A DNA stretch of 64,000 bases from Emticicia sp031378345 (GTDB taxonomy: Bacteria; Bacteroidota; Bacteroidia; Cytophagales; Spirosomataceae). The notes beneath the pieces are model-generated. The model did not search any database. It saw only the letters and a program-made list of their open reading frames with translations, and was not told the DNA's origin. Positions 31,938 to 40,609 of this stretch are shown here, piece after piece. The DNA is taken from assembly GCA_031378345.1 (NCBI GenBank), contig JANNDY010000106.1:62001-126000 (forward strand), given 5' to 3'. How positions within the stretch are numbered: the first letter of the stretch is position 1; each line of letters starts with the position of its first letter. The position numbers and the translations under genes are program-made.

Positions 31938-34900
31938 CTACATTTTGGTCAATTGAACCAAGTTTTTCAAGTCGGCATTTGATAAATCTCCGAGCCAGGT
32001 TTCGCCTGTAGTGATGCTCATGTCTGCCAAATCTCTCTTGGAACGTATCATGGCATCAATTTTTTCTTCCATCGTACCTTGATTTATGAGGCGATAAACC
32101 ATCACATTTTTGGTTTGACCAATTCTAAACGCACGGTCGGTGGCTTGATTTTCTACGGCAGGATTCCACCATAAATCAAAGTGAATTACGTGGTTTCCTT
32201 GGGTCAGATTTAGCCCAGTTCCGCCTGCTTTTAATGATAAAATAAAGACCGAATCTGCTCTGTTTTTCTGGAATCTTTCTACCAAAACATCTCTTTGTTT
32301 GCGGTCAATTCCGCCGTGCAAAAATAGCGGTTCAACCCAAAATCTATCTTTAATAAACTCAACCAACAGTTTGCCCATTTCACGGTATTGTGTAAAAATC
32401 AGCACTTTTTCGTTGGCTTCTTGAATATTTTCTAAGAGTTCTATCAACATTTGAGCTTTTCCCGACTCTTCCAATAGCTTTTTGCCTTTACCCAAATATT
32501 GATGTGGGTGATTGCCCACTTGCTTTAAAGCGGTCATTAATTTCAGCACTAAACCTTTACGAGCAATGCCTTCATTTTCTTCAATATCTTTGAGGCTTTG
32601 CTGAACCACACTTTCATAGAGAGCGGCTTGCTCTTTGCTAAGATTTGTGTAATGATTATTCTCAATTTTATCGGGCAAATCGCTAATGATGCTTTTATCA
32701 GTTTTTAGTCGGCGAAGCAGAAACGGTGCCGTGATTTTCTTGAAAACTTGCAGTTTTTCTTGGCTATGGTCTAACTGAATGGGCTTGGTAAATTCATTTG
32801 TAAATTTGCTCAAATTCCCCAAATAGCCTTTGTTTGTAAAATCAAGAATACTCCAAAATTCGCTCAAACGGTTTTCTACGGGCGTGCCACTCATCGCAAT
32901 TTTGATGTCAGATTTGAGGTTTTTTATTGCCTTCGTTTGCTCGGTGTCCGGGTTTTTGATGTTTTGAGCTTCGTCAATCGCTACGAAATACCAACTTGTT
33001 TTCTTGAAAATATCGGCATCGCTTCGCACCGTTCCGTAGGTGGTTATTACCAAATCAACAGGATTTTCAGCGTCTTTGATTTCTAATTTTCGTTTTGTTC
33101 CATGATAAATCTGGAATGTCAAATCGGGAGCAAAACGGTTGATTTCTTTTTGCCAGTTTGTCAATAATGTAGTTGGAACTACTATCAAAGCCTTGTTTTT
33201 GGCAAAAGCCCCTTCTTGCTTAAACTTCAACAAAAGCGTAATTACTTGTAAAGTTTTGCCCAAACCCATGTCGTCGGCAATCAAACTACCAAAGCCTAAT
33301 TTAGTGTTCTTGACCATCCATTCATAGCCACGTAATTGGTATGGACGGAGTTCGGCGTGAAGGTTTTCGGGAAGTTTTACATTGCCCGGACTCGTCAAAT
33401 CTTTCAATAATTCGACAACTTCGGGCGAAAGTCCAACTTTTGAACCTTGGTATTCTTCGGCGAGGGCGGTTTTTAGCAAATCTGCACCAGTCAATTTTGG
33501 TGGATTTTCAAGACGTTTTTTGAGTTTTTCGAGTTCATCTTGCTCAATTAACACATATCTATCTTTGATTTTCACCAAACCTTTCATGCCTTTAATGAGG
33601 CTTTCAAATTCATTCCAAGAAAGTAATTCCTCACCAACAGCAATTTGCCAATTGAAGGACAGCATATCGTCGAGGTGCATAAAACCACCAACTTGCGAAG
33701 CCTTTTTCGATTTTATTGTGCCAGAAATCTGAGGTTTTATCCAATGTTTCAGTGACTTTGGTAACAGAATCTGAATGCCAAAAAGCTGTAAAGTAGGCAA
33801 TATTTCGAGCAAAACACCTACAAATTCTTCGCCATCGAACTGCATTTTTCGACTGCCTTGTGTCTGCAAATATTTGTCTAAGGCAGGAAAATGATTGGAA
33901 AGTAAAAGTAAATCTTGTAAAACCTCAAAACGTATATTTTCATAGAGTTTTTTCTGCAAAATTTGCTGAAACTCTATTGGTTCTTTCTCTTGCTCATGCC
34001 GATTTTGGACCAAAACATCAAGCACAAAATTGCCACGCTCGGGGTTTTCCTCGACCCGTAATATTGGCACAAAATCTTTTTGGGTGATGTAATAATTGTT
34101 CAACCAAGTCTGAATCGCAGTTGGTGTTTCTTTCTCTCGAAAACCCTTAAACTCATAAGGTGTTTGTTGGAAGAAAAAACCGTCCCACATTTCAAATGAA
34201 ACCTTGTTTCTATAAAATTCACCCATCGGAATTGTAAACTGACTTACATATTCATTGAGGATGAGCGAGCAAAGCGTCAATATTTGTTCATCGGGCGTTT
34301 GATAAAGCGTTTTTTTCTTGGCTTGAAATAGAATTAAATTTGGCGGAATCGCTCTTGAAAGTGTTGTGAGAATGTCTTTTATTTCGGCATTATTGAGGGC
34401 AGGAAGCCACCTGATGAAATATTCATCGCCACTACTTTTCAATAATTGTGGAATAATAGCTCCATTTTCAAGCAATTTCAAGCAAAATTGATGCGAAATT
34501 TTCAAAACTCGAAAAGCATCAGACATTCGGTCGAAATATTTTTCGTCGCTTGAGTAAAGCGTATTTAGCAATTTTTCGAGCGTAATTTTTTCGTAATTCT
34601 GTAATTCTCCGTCAGTTGAAACAAGTCTAAATTCGGTAATTTTAGCAGTTTCCGAAACAAATATTTCCAGATTATCACCCAAAACTAAGCCTTCAATTCT
34701 TGCTTTTTTCTCTTCGAGTTTCCATTTGGCAAGACCTTTTGGTAATAATTTATGGGCTTTTTCGAGGTTTTTCTTGAAATCTTTTTCTGAAAAAATCGGG
34801 CTTCCTTGAATGATTTTCAAGAGTTTATCAGACATTGGTTCGATGTACGAAAAATCAATATCATCAAAAATATCATCTTTTATTTCGGTAGTTTTTGCTG

Positions 34901-35471
34901 GGTTTTCTTCAAAAAACTCCGTAAAAGCATTTACTCGAATACCCGATTTTTTGCCGACAGAATAACGACTACTAACTTCACCCATAACATCGAAACCGTG
35001 TAGCTGAAAAACCAAAAATGGATTTTTGTCGATTTCGTTGGCAATGATATAAATGACCGCCGCCAAATGTTTGCAAGGCACAGCCGAATCGGGACAAGAG
35101 CAATTCATCGGAAAATCTCGCCAAGATTTTGGAAAAAGTGGAATATACTCTTTCTCAGCAAACTTGGCTAATTCTTCGGGCAATTCACGGTTCAATAATT
35201 TGGCAAGCAAAGTCGGATTGCTCAGAATTTCCTCTAAAAGTGCTTGTTTTTGGTTATTTGTAAAAATCGGCACACTCACCATCACTTTATATGGACGAGG
35301 TGCAGAACCTTGAACTTTTGCCGAAATAGCATTGGTTTCGATTTCAATGTTTTTGACCGCACCTTTGTTGGCATAAGTTCTGCCACGAGGAAGACGATTG
35401 CTATTATCAATTTTTGAAAGTGAATTGAGCCATTGTTGCCCCCACCAAGTTTTTCCGTACTGAGTTGCCAT
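31938..35471 (-). CDS. SWIM zinc-finger SNF2-family helicase
   Basis: DNA-dependent ATPase of 1177 residues. The N-terminal region holds a SWIM zinc finger (CSCPDSAVPCKHL, about 122-134: C-x-C...C-x-H). A long SNF2-associated helical region (about 180-700) follows, then the SNF2 motor (about 710-1170) with Walker A DDMGLGKTLQ, DEAQ box AIDEAQNIKN, SGTPVENRLSEFWS and the C-terminal helicase motifs VLIFTQYREMG, LSLKAGGTGLNLT and DRAFRIGQ. Such bacterial SNF2-SWIM proteins (HepA/RapA-like) remodel protein-DNA complexes in transcription or repair; exact targets are unknown. The gene is convergent with the receptor and shares its terminator. The start at 35471 gives MATQYGKTWWGQQWL, the usual family N-terminus. 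Confidence 0.95.
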   Translation of the reverse strand: MATQYGKTWWGQQWLNSLSKIDNSNRLPRGRTYANKGAVKNIEIETNAISAKVQGSAPRPYKVMVSVPIFTNNQKQALLEEILSNPTLLAKLLNRELPEELAKFAEKEYIPLFPKSWRDFPMNCSCPDSAVPCKHLAAVIYIIANEIDKNPFLVFQLHGFDVMGEVSSRYSVGKKSGIRVNAFTEFFEENPAKTTEIKDDIFDDIDFSYIEPMSDKLLKIIQGSPIFSEKDFKKNLEKAHKLLPKGLAKWKLEEKKARIEGLVLGDNLEIFVSETAKITEFRLVSTDGELQNYEKITLEKLLNTLYSSDEKYFDRMSDAFRVLKISHQFCLKLLENGAIIPQLLKSSGDEYFIRWLPALNNAEIKDILTTLSRAIPPNLILFQAKKKTLYQTPDEQILTLCSLILNEYVSQFTIPMGEFYRNKVSFEMWDGFFFQQTPYEFKGFREKETPTAIQTWLNNYYITQKDFVPILRVEENPERGNFVLDVLVQNRHEQEKEPIEFQQILQKKLYENIRFEVLQDLLLLSNHFPALDKYLQTQGSRKMQFDGEEFVGVLLEILPTLQLFGIQILLPKSLKHWIKPQISGTIKSKKASQVGGFMHLDDMLSFNWQIAVGEELLSWNEFESLIKGMKGLVKIKDRYVLIEQDELEKLKKRLENPPKLTGADLLKTALAEEYQGSKVGLSPEVVELLKDLTSPGNVKLPENLHAELRPYQLRGYEWMVKNTKLGFGSLIADDMGLGKTLQVITLLLKFKQEGAFAKNKALIVVPTTLLTNWQKEINRFAPDLTFQIYHGTKRKLEIKDAENPVDLVITTYGTVRSDADIFKKTSWYFVAIDEAQNIKNPDTEQTKAIKNLKSDIKIAMSGTPVENRLSEFWSILDFTNKGYLGNLSKFTNEFTKPIQLDHSQEKLQVFKKITAPFLLRRLKTDKSIISDLPDKIENNHYTNLSKEQAALYESVVQQSLKDIEENEGIARKGLVLKLMTALKQVGNHPHQYLGKGKKLLEESGKAQMLIELLENIQEANEKVLIFTQYREMGKLLVEFIKDRFWVEPLFLHGGIDRKQRDVLVERFQKNRADSVFILSLKAGGTGLNLTQGNHVIHFDLWWNPAVENQATDRAFRIGQTKNVMVYRLINQGTMEEKIDAMIRSKRDLADMSITTGETWLGDLSNADLKNLVQLTKM

Positions 35472-35498
35472 GAATTTTTATTGAGGTGATGTGAAAAA

Positions 35499-35570
35499 AA
35501 TGACGAATTTTGAAAGACGATTTACGAATGTATAAAGCACTGATTCATTCGTCATTCAAAATTCGTCATT
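35499..35570. repeat. 22-bp inverted repeat upstream of the SNF2 gene
   Basis: The arm at 35499-35520 (AATGACGAATTTTGAA then AGACGA) pairs with 35549-35570 with one mismatch around a 28-nt loop. Outer GGTGA/TTCACC bases extend the pairing. It occupies the whole gap between the GMC gene end (35578) and the SNF2 start. Confidence 0.8.
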
Positions 35571-35577
35571 TTCACCT

Positions 35578-37299
35578 TTAAATACTCTTCTTCTTCAGTT
35601 CTTTTACTGCAAAATCTGCTGCACGAGCAGTCATTGCCATATAAGTAAGCGAAGGATTTACGCATGAAGTCGAAACCATAAATGAGCCATCGGTTACAAA
35701 AACATTCTTGGCAGCATGCACTTGATTATTGCCATTCAGCACCGAAGTTTTTGGGTCGAGTCCCATGCGGGCAGTTCCCATTTCGTGAATCGCCATGCCG
35801 AGGAATGAACCTTGATTATTGCCTTTTACATTCTTAATTCCAGAAGATTCCAGCATTTCGATGGCATCATTTTGCATATCAATACGCATTTTCTTTTCAT
35901 TTTCTTTCAATTCTGCGTCAAAAACAGCTAACGGAATTCCCCATTTGTCTTTTTCGGTTTTGTGCAAATAAACTCTATTTTCGTAGTAAGGAAGTGTTTC
36001 GCCAAAACCACTCAAGCCCATTGTCCAAGGACCTGGTTTTGTGAGTTCTTCTTTGAAATCTGCTCCAAAGCCTAATTCCGCCACATTTCGCTGCCAACCT
36101 TGGCGACCAGCACCTGCTCCACCTTGATAACCAAAACCACGTAAATAATCACGTTTGTCAGTACCAATATTTCTATAACGAGGCACATAAATTCCATTGG
36201 CACGACGACCGTAAGCATATTTATCCAAATCTCCTTCCCATACTCCCGAAGCTCCGATTTTGAAATGATGATCCATCAAATTATGCCCCAATTGCTCCGA
36301 ATCGTTACCAAAACCATTTGGAAAACGATTAGAAGTTGAGTTGAGCATCAACGTTGTTGAACCTAAAGTACTGCCACAAACGAAGATTATTTTGGCAAAA
36401 TACTCGCGAGAATCCATCGTTACGGCATCAATTACACGCACGCCAGTTGCTCGTTTTTTGTTTTCGTCATACATAATTTCCGACACAATCGAATCTGGAC
36501 GTAGAGTCAAGCGACCTGTTTTGGCTGCTGGTGGCAAAGTACAAGATTGTGTACTGAAATATGCTCCAAAAGGACATCCCCATGAGCATCTATTTCGATA
36601 TTGGCAAGCTCCACGCCCAGAACCTAATTGTTCTTTTTTGGCTTCCGAAAGATTGGCAACTCGTCCGATGGTCATGTGGCGACCGGGAAAGTTCTTTTCT
36701 ATACGTTTACGAACTTCTTTTTCTACGCAATACATTTCCATTGGTGCTAAAAACTCGCTATCGGGTAACTGTGGTAAGCCTAATTTTTCGCCTGAAATTC
36801 CTGCAATTTTTTCCACATAAGAGTACCACGGAGCAATATCTTTGTAGCGAATAGGCCAATCAATGGCAATGCCTTCTTTGGCATTTGCTTCAAAATCAAT
36901 ATCGCTCAATCGGTACGACTGTCGCCCCCACATGATTGATTTTCCACCAACGATATTTGGGCGATACCAGTCAAATCTTTTCTCTTCTTTATAAAGAGAA
37001 TCGGAGTCGTTCATCCAATATTTTTCGGTCATTTCGTTGTACGGATAATCACGTGCTAACTTTGGATGTGTTGCTTTTTGTTCGGTCGTAAGGCGACCAT
37101 TATATTGCAATTCCCACGGAGCTTTCATGGCATTGTCATAGCCTGTTACGTGGTCGAGCTGCTTGCCTTTTTCGAGCATCAAAACTCGTAAACCCTTCTC
37201 TGTCAGCTCTTTAGCTGCCCAGCCGCCCGAAATTCCTGAGCCAATCACGATGGCATCGTAGGTTTGTTCTTTGATTAAATCTATGTTTAAATTTGCCAT
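35578..37299 (-). CDS. GMC family oxidoreductase, second copy
   Basis: Paralogue (573 residues) of the enzyme at 21278-22990. The FAD motif GSGISGGWAAKELTEKG is identical. The cysteine segment is CQYRNRCSWGCPFGAYFS, the C-terminal catalytic area has IHEMGTARMG and SCVNPSLTYMAMTARAADF, and the tail is VKELKKKSI. It differs mainly at the substrate-side loops (an insertion near 60-85 with ATHPKLARDYPYNEM), so a different sugar is probable. The downstream-in-map but upstream-in-transcription gene at 37441 is its subunit-3 partner, 141 bp away. Probably periplasmic, exported with its Tat-tagged partner (family knowledge). Confidence 0.92.
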   Translation of the reverse strand: MANLNIDLIKEQTYDAIVIGSGISGGWAAKELTEKGLRVLMLEKGKQLDHVTGYDNAMKAPWELQYNGRLTTEQKATHPKLARDYPYNEMTEKYWMNDSDSLYKEEKRFDWYRPNIVGGKSIMWGRQSYRLSDIDFEANAKEGIAIDWPIRYKDIAPWYSYVEKIAGISGEKLGLPQLPDSEFLAPMEMYCVEKEVRKRIEKNFPGRHMTIGRVANLSEAKKEQLGSGRGACQYRNRCSWGCPFGAYFSTQSCTLPPAAKTGRLTLRPDSIVSEIMYDENKKRATGVRVIDAVTMDSREYFAKIIFVCGSTLGSTTLMLNSTSNRFPNGFGNDSEQLGHNLMDHHFKIGASGVWEGDLDKYAYGRRANGIYVPRYRNIGTDKRDYLRGFGYQGGAGAGRQGWQRNVAELGFGADFKEELTKPGPWTMGLSGFGETLPYYENRVYLHKTEKDKWGIPLAVFDAELKENEKKMRIDMQNDAIEMLESSGIKNVKGNNQGSFLGMAIHEMGTARMGLDPKTSVLNGNNQVHAAKNVFVTDGSFMVSTSCVNPSLTYMAMTARAADFAVKELKKKSI

Positions 37300-37314
37300 T
37301 TTTGTTCGATTTGA

Positions 37315-37443
37315 AGATTAGATAATTTGGTGATTTGGAGATTTGATACTTTGGAAATTAGTTAATTTGGAAATTAAATGAATTGGAAATAAAAAACTAT
37401 TTCTTACATTTTCAAATTGACAAATCCCCAAATTATCAAATTA
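37315..37443. repeat. Imperfect 31-bp inverted word repeat in the second GMC operon
   Basis: AGATTAGATAATTTGGTGAT and ATTTG (37315-37345) pair with CAAATTGACAAATCCCCAAA plus TTATCAAATTA (37413-37443). Between them lie extra TTTGGAAATTA words. The right arm ends inside the stop codon of the subunit-3 gene. Confidence 0.7.
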
Positions 37444-37971
37444 GATTGCCCATGCTTTTTGACCTGCTTTCATTGGTACACAAGCATCAAATCTGCCCGG
37501 AATTGGCAGGTAATCTAAAGCTTTTGTTGCTCCGATTTCGGAAGTAAAATAGCCTGTTACAGTCAAACTTTTCATCAAAATAAAAAACGCTTTGTTGTCA
37601 ATGGTGCTTTGTTTTACCATTTCGTTTTTCTGAGCGAGGTCAAGAGCTACGAAACCTTTACCAAATTTTGCTTGGCTATCGATATCTAACTTTGCCAATC
37701 CTGCATAAAACTTTTCTTGGTCTGCTTTTTCATAACAATCACGCATTACCCTTACGATAAACTTCTCAACACCTGCCGCTTTTGCCCCTGGTGTGCCAGT
37801 AGTTGGAATAATAATGTCGGCAACTTCGGCAAGCAATGCTTCTTGCTCGGCACTTACTTTTAGGCTTTCGCCAAAATTTGTTACTTGTCCCATTGCCCCC
37901 GCCATCAGCGGTGCAGCCATTACGCCCCCAAGCATCAGCGTGGCTTTTTGAATTGCTTCTCTACGATTCAT
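37441..37971 (-). CDS. Gluconate 2-dehydrogenase subunit 3 family protein, second copy
   Basis: This 176-residue partner of the second GMC enzyme has a Tat-like N-terminus (MNRREAIQKATLMLGGVMAA), the family core LLAEVADIIIPTTGTPGAKA, VEKFIVRVMRDCY, and the C-terminal FILMKSLTVTGYFTSEIGAT. It lacks the long Lys/Glu/Ala loop of the first copy and so represents the normal family size. It precedes the GMC gene in transcription; an imperfect hairpin separates the two. It would provide export and electron-transfer support for the FAD subunit. Confidence 0.9.
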   Translation of the reverse strand: MNRREAIQKATLMLGGVMAAPLMAGAMGQVTNFGESLKVSAEQEALLAEVADIIIPTTGTPGAKAAGVEKFIVRVMRDCYEKADQEKFYAGLAKLDIDSQAKFGKGFVALDLAQKNEMVKQSTIDNKAFFILMKSLTVTGYFTSEIGATKALDYLPIPGRFDACVPMKAGQKAWAI

Positions 37972-37983
37972 ATTTTTTAAATT

Positions 37984-38085
37984 TAATTTTGAATGATAGA
38001 ATGATAGAATGAGTGAATGAATGAATTATTGAATTAGTTTGCATTACTTTATTCTATCATTCACTCATTCTATCATTCAAAATTA
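37984..38085. repeat. Inverted heptamer-word repeat (GAATGATA)
   Basis: The left arm (37984-38020) reads TAATTTTGAATGATAGAATG then ATAGAATGAGTGAATGA. The right arm (38053-38085) is its complement but with one copy of the ATAGAATG unit fewer. It fills the gap between the esterase gene and the subunit-3 gene. Confidence 0.75.
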
Positions 38086-38088
38086 GCA

Positions 38089-38967
38089 TTATCTATGGAA
38101 ACTTTCTCCTACAAACTTCAAAACTTCAGGCAAGGCAGTACGCCAATATGTCCAGTTGTGAGCCCCGTCACGAACCCTAAACTCATGCGGAATTTTCTTG
38201 TCAATCATCATTGCGTGAAGTGCCATATTGCCTTTTATCAAGAAATCATCGTCGCCACAATCAATGTAAAATTTTACTTTTTTCAAGTCATCTGCATTGG
38301 CAGTTTCAACGATTTTTATAGGGGCATTTTTATAATAATGTTCTGTCAAACGCTCTTTTCCTTTCAAATCTTTTCCATATAAATCTCCAAAAACGGCATT
38401 CCAGCGAGCATTATCAGTGTTTCCTGTTACAGCTTCGTCGTCAGTCCAAATGGCAGCACTAAGTGGGGCAGCAGCTACAAACATATCGGGGTGTTTGGTG
38501 GCATAAAGCAAAGTGCCAAGTCCGCCCATCGAAAGCCCGGCCACTGCTCTGAACTCTTTTTTTGCACGAATTCTATAATTTGTTTCGATGTAAGGAATGA
38601 ATTCTTTGATGAAAAAATCTTCAAACTTCGTTTTTCCATCGAAAGTATTCATGTACCAGGTTACACCTGCATCGGGCATCACAATAATCATTGGTGGAGC
38701 CTCACCACTATTAATTGCTTTGTCGGCAATTTCGGGTGTTTGACCAAACTGTGTCCAGCCAATTTCATCATCAGTATAGCCATGAAGCAAATAAAGCACA
38801 GGATACTGGCGATTCGATTTGTCATAATCGGCAGGAAGATAGATGCTGTATTCAACATCTTTACCAAGAGTGGTACTTTTGATTTTTAGGCTTTCTTTGA
38901 GCGTGCCTTGCTGGGCAGATGTAGCAATAGAGCCTATCATTAATAATAGGCAAAGGATTTTTCTCAT
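38089..38967 (-). CDS. Secreted esterase (feruloyl/acetyl-xylan esterase-like, Esterase D fold)
   Basis: This 292-residue exported alpha/beta-hydrolase has a signal peptide (ILCLLLMIGSIATSAQQ). Motifs are YPVLYLLHGYTDDEIGW (oxyanion strand), AVAGLSMGGLGTLLYATKHP (nucleophile elbow G-L-S-M-G), the acid in YIDCGDDDFLIKGN and the catalytic His in DGAHNWTYWR. This set is typical of PF00756 esterases that cleave feruloyl or acetyl groups from plant polysaccharides or act on similar esters. Its place next to the second GMC pair and the Gfo/Idh genes supports a carbohydrate-linked substrate. It is divergent from the tandem Gfo/Idh genes over a 237-bp gap. Confidence 0.9.
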   Translation of the reverse strand: MRKILCLLLMIGSIATSAQQGTLKESLKIKSTTLGKDVEYSIYLPADYDKSNRQYPVLYLLHGYTDDEIGWTQFGQTPEIADKAINSGEAPPMIIVMPDAGVTWYMNTFDGKTKFEDFFIKEFIPYIETNYRIRAKKEFRAVAGLSMGGLGTLLYATKHPDMFVAAAPLSAAIWTDDEAVTGNTDNARWNAVFGDLYGKDLKGKERLTEHYYKNAPIKIVETANADDLKKVKFYIDCGDDDFLIKGNMALHAMMIDKKIPHEFRVRDGAHNWTYWRTALPEVLKFVGESFHR

Positions 38968-39204
38968 TTATAGTTTGTAAAAATTAAGGTTGAATAAAAT
39001 AACAGGTAAATATACAAACCGATTTGAGATTTTGTATGTCAGATTTAGAAAATTTGAAGAATAAGAATATTTTTAAAAATTCAGCGTATTAAAAAATGAA
39101 TTCAAAAAAAATATATCAAAAAAACAGTCAAATTATTCAATAAATTTATTTTTTACACTAACTTCATTGCTTCAAAATATTCAACCAAAATTACATCAAT
39201 AAAC

Positions 39205-40578
39205 ATGGAATCTTCTCGTAGAAAATTTATTCAAAAAGTTGGTGCAGCTTCTGTTTTATTAGCAACCGATAGCTTTGCAAAACCTTTCAATATTATTAAA
39301 AGCCTAAGCATTAGTCCCAACGACAAGATACGAATCGCAACAATTGGCATGGGTATTCAGGGGAATTCGGATACAAATTCAGCCTTAAAAACTGCTGGTG
39401 TTGAGTTTGTAGCGGCGGCAGATTTATACGATGGTCGCTTGACAAGGGTAAAGGAAATTTATGGAAAAGATATTTTTACAACTCGTGATTACCGTGAAAT
39501 TTTGACAAGAAAAGACATTGACGCTGTGCTTATTGTTACGCCCGACCATTGGCATGATAAAATTACAAAAGAAGCATTGGCTGCAGGAAAATCGGTGTAT
39601 TGCGAAAAACCAATGGTTCAAAAAATTGATAGAGGACGCAGTGTGATTGATGCTTGGAAAAAATCGGGTAAGACAATGCAAGTTGGTAGTCAACGCATCA
39701 GCGGGTCAGTTTTTGAAGAAGCAAAAAAGATGATTCAGGCAGGTGATGTGGGTGATATAAATTTTATTGAGTCAAATAATGACCGTTTTAATGCCATTGG
39801 GGCTTGGAATTACTCAATTCCTACTGACGCGTCTCCTCAGACAGTTGATTGGGATACTTTTTTAGGAACAGCCCCTAAACTTCCATTCGATGAAAAAAGG
39901 TTTTTCCGTTGGAGAAATTACAAAGATTATGGCACAGGCGTAGCTGGCGATTTGTTTGTGCATCTCATCACAGGTGTGCATTATATCACGAGTTCATTTG
40001 GACCAACTCGAATCATTTCTTCGGGCGAACTAAGCTATTGGAAAGATGGACGAGATGTACCTGATGTATTAGTTTCGATTTTGGATTATCCAAAAACTGA
40101 GCAACATTCTCAGTTTCAGATGGTGCTTCGTGTGAACTTTGGAAATGCTGGTGCAATCAAAAATAATACTCGAATCATTGGCACAGAAGGACAAATTGAT
40201 GTCATGGATAATGCCTTAGTTTTGAGCAAAAAGAAACTTCCGAAAGCTCCTGGAATAGGCGGATATGATAGTTTATTTACATTTTCGGCGTCGGAGCAGA
40301 AGAAAAAACAAGCAGCTTATGATGCACAATATTCGGCAGATGACCGCAAAGCTGAGCCAGTGAAAGAAGTAAGATTTGATGCTCCAAAAAGTGAAGATGT
40401 TCATGCCAATCACTTCGCTAATTTCTTTGAGAATGTAAAAAAAGGAAGTCAAGGCACTATCGAAGACCCAGTTTTTGGTTTCCGTGCCGCTGCTCCTGTT
40501 TTGGCGTGTAATGATAGCTATTTTGAACAAAAAATCATTCATTGGGACCCAATTGAAATGAAATTAAAGAAAAAATAA
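39205..40578 (+). CDS. Tat-exported Gfo/Idh/MocA family oxidoreductase (first of tandem pair)
   Basis: NAD(P)-dependent sugar oxidoreductase family protein of 457 residues. The Tat signal (SSRRKFIQKVGAASVLLATD) is followed by a Rossmann domain with IRIATIGMGIQGNSD and ADLYDGRL, the family signature EKPM, and the catalytic region GDLFVHLITGVHY with its conserved His. A long C-terminal alpha/beta domain follows. Such exported Gfo/Idh proteins usually keep a tightly bound NAD and act on glycosides or keto-sugars in the periplasm (family knowledge). The next gene, 31 bp downstream, is a close paralogue, nearly identical over the first 90 bp. Confidence 0.92.
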   Translation: MESSRRKFIQKVGAASVLLATDSFAKPFNIIKSLSISPNDKIRIATIGMGIQGNSDTNSALKTAGVEFVAAADLYDGRLTRVKEIYGKDIFTTRDYREILTRKDIDAVLIVTPDHWHDKITKEALAAGKSVYCEKPMVQKIDRGRSVIDAWKKSGKTMQVGSQRISGSVFEEAKKMIQAGDVGDINFIESNNDRFNAIGAWNYSIPTDASPQTVDWDTFLGTAPKLPFDEKRFFRWRNYKDYGTGVAGDLFVHLITGVHYITSSFGPTRIISSGELSYWKDGRDVPDVLVSILDYPKTEQHSQFQMVLRVNFGNAGAIKNNTRIIGTEGQIDVMDNALVLSKKKLPKAPGIGGYDSLFTFSASEQKKKQAAYDAQYSADDRKAEPVKEVRFDAPKSEDVHANHFANFFENVKKGSQGTIEDPVFGFRAAAPVLACNDSYFEQKIIHWDPIEMKLKKK

Positions 40579-40609
40579 TACCCTAATCAAAAAAATAAAA
40601 ACAAAAACT

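Noticed and set aside
36341..36820. 159-codon open frame on the plus strand
   Set aside because: Lies wholly inside the second GMC oxidoreductase gene in antisense.
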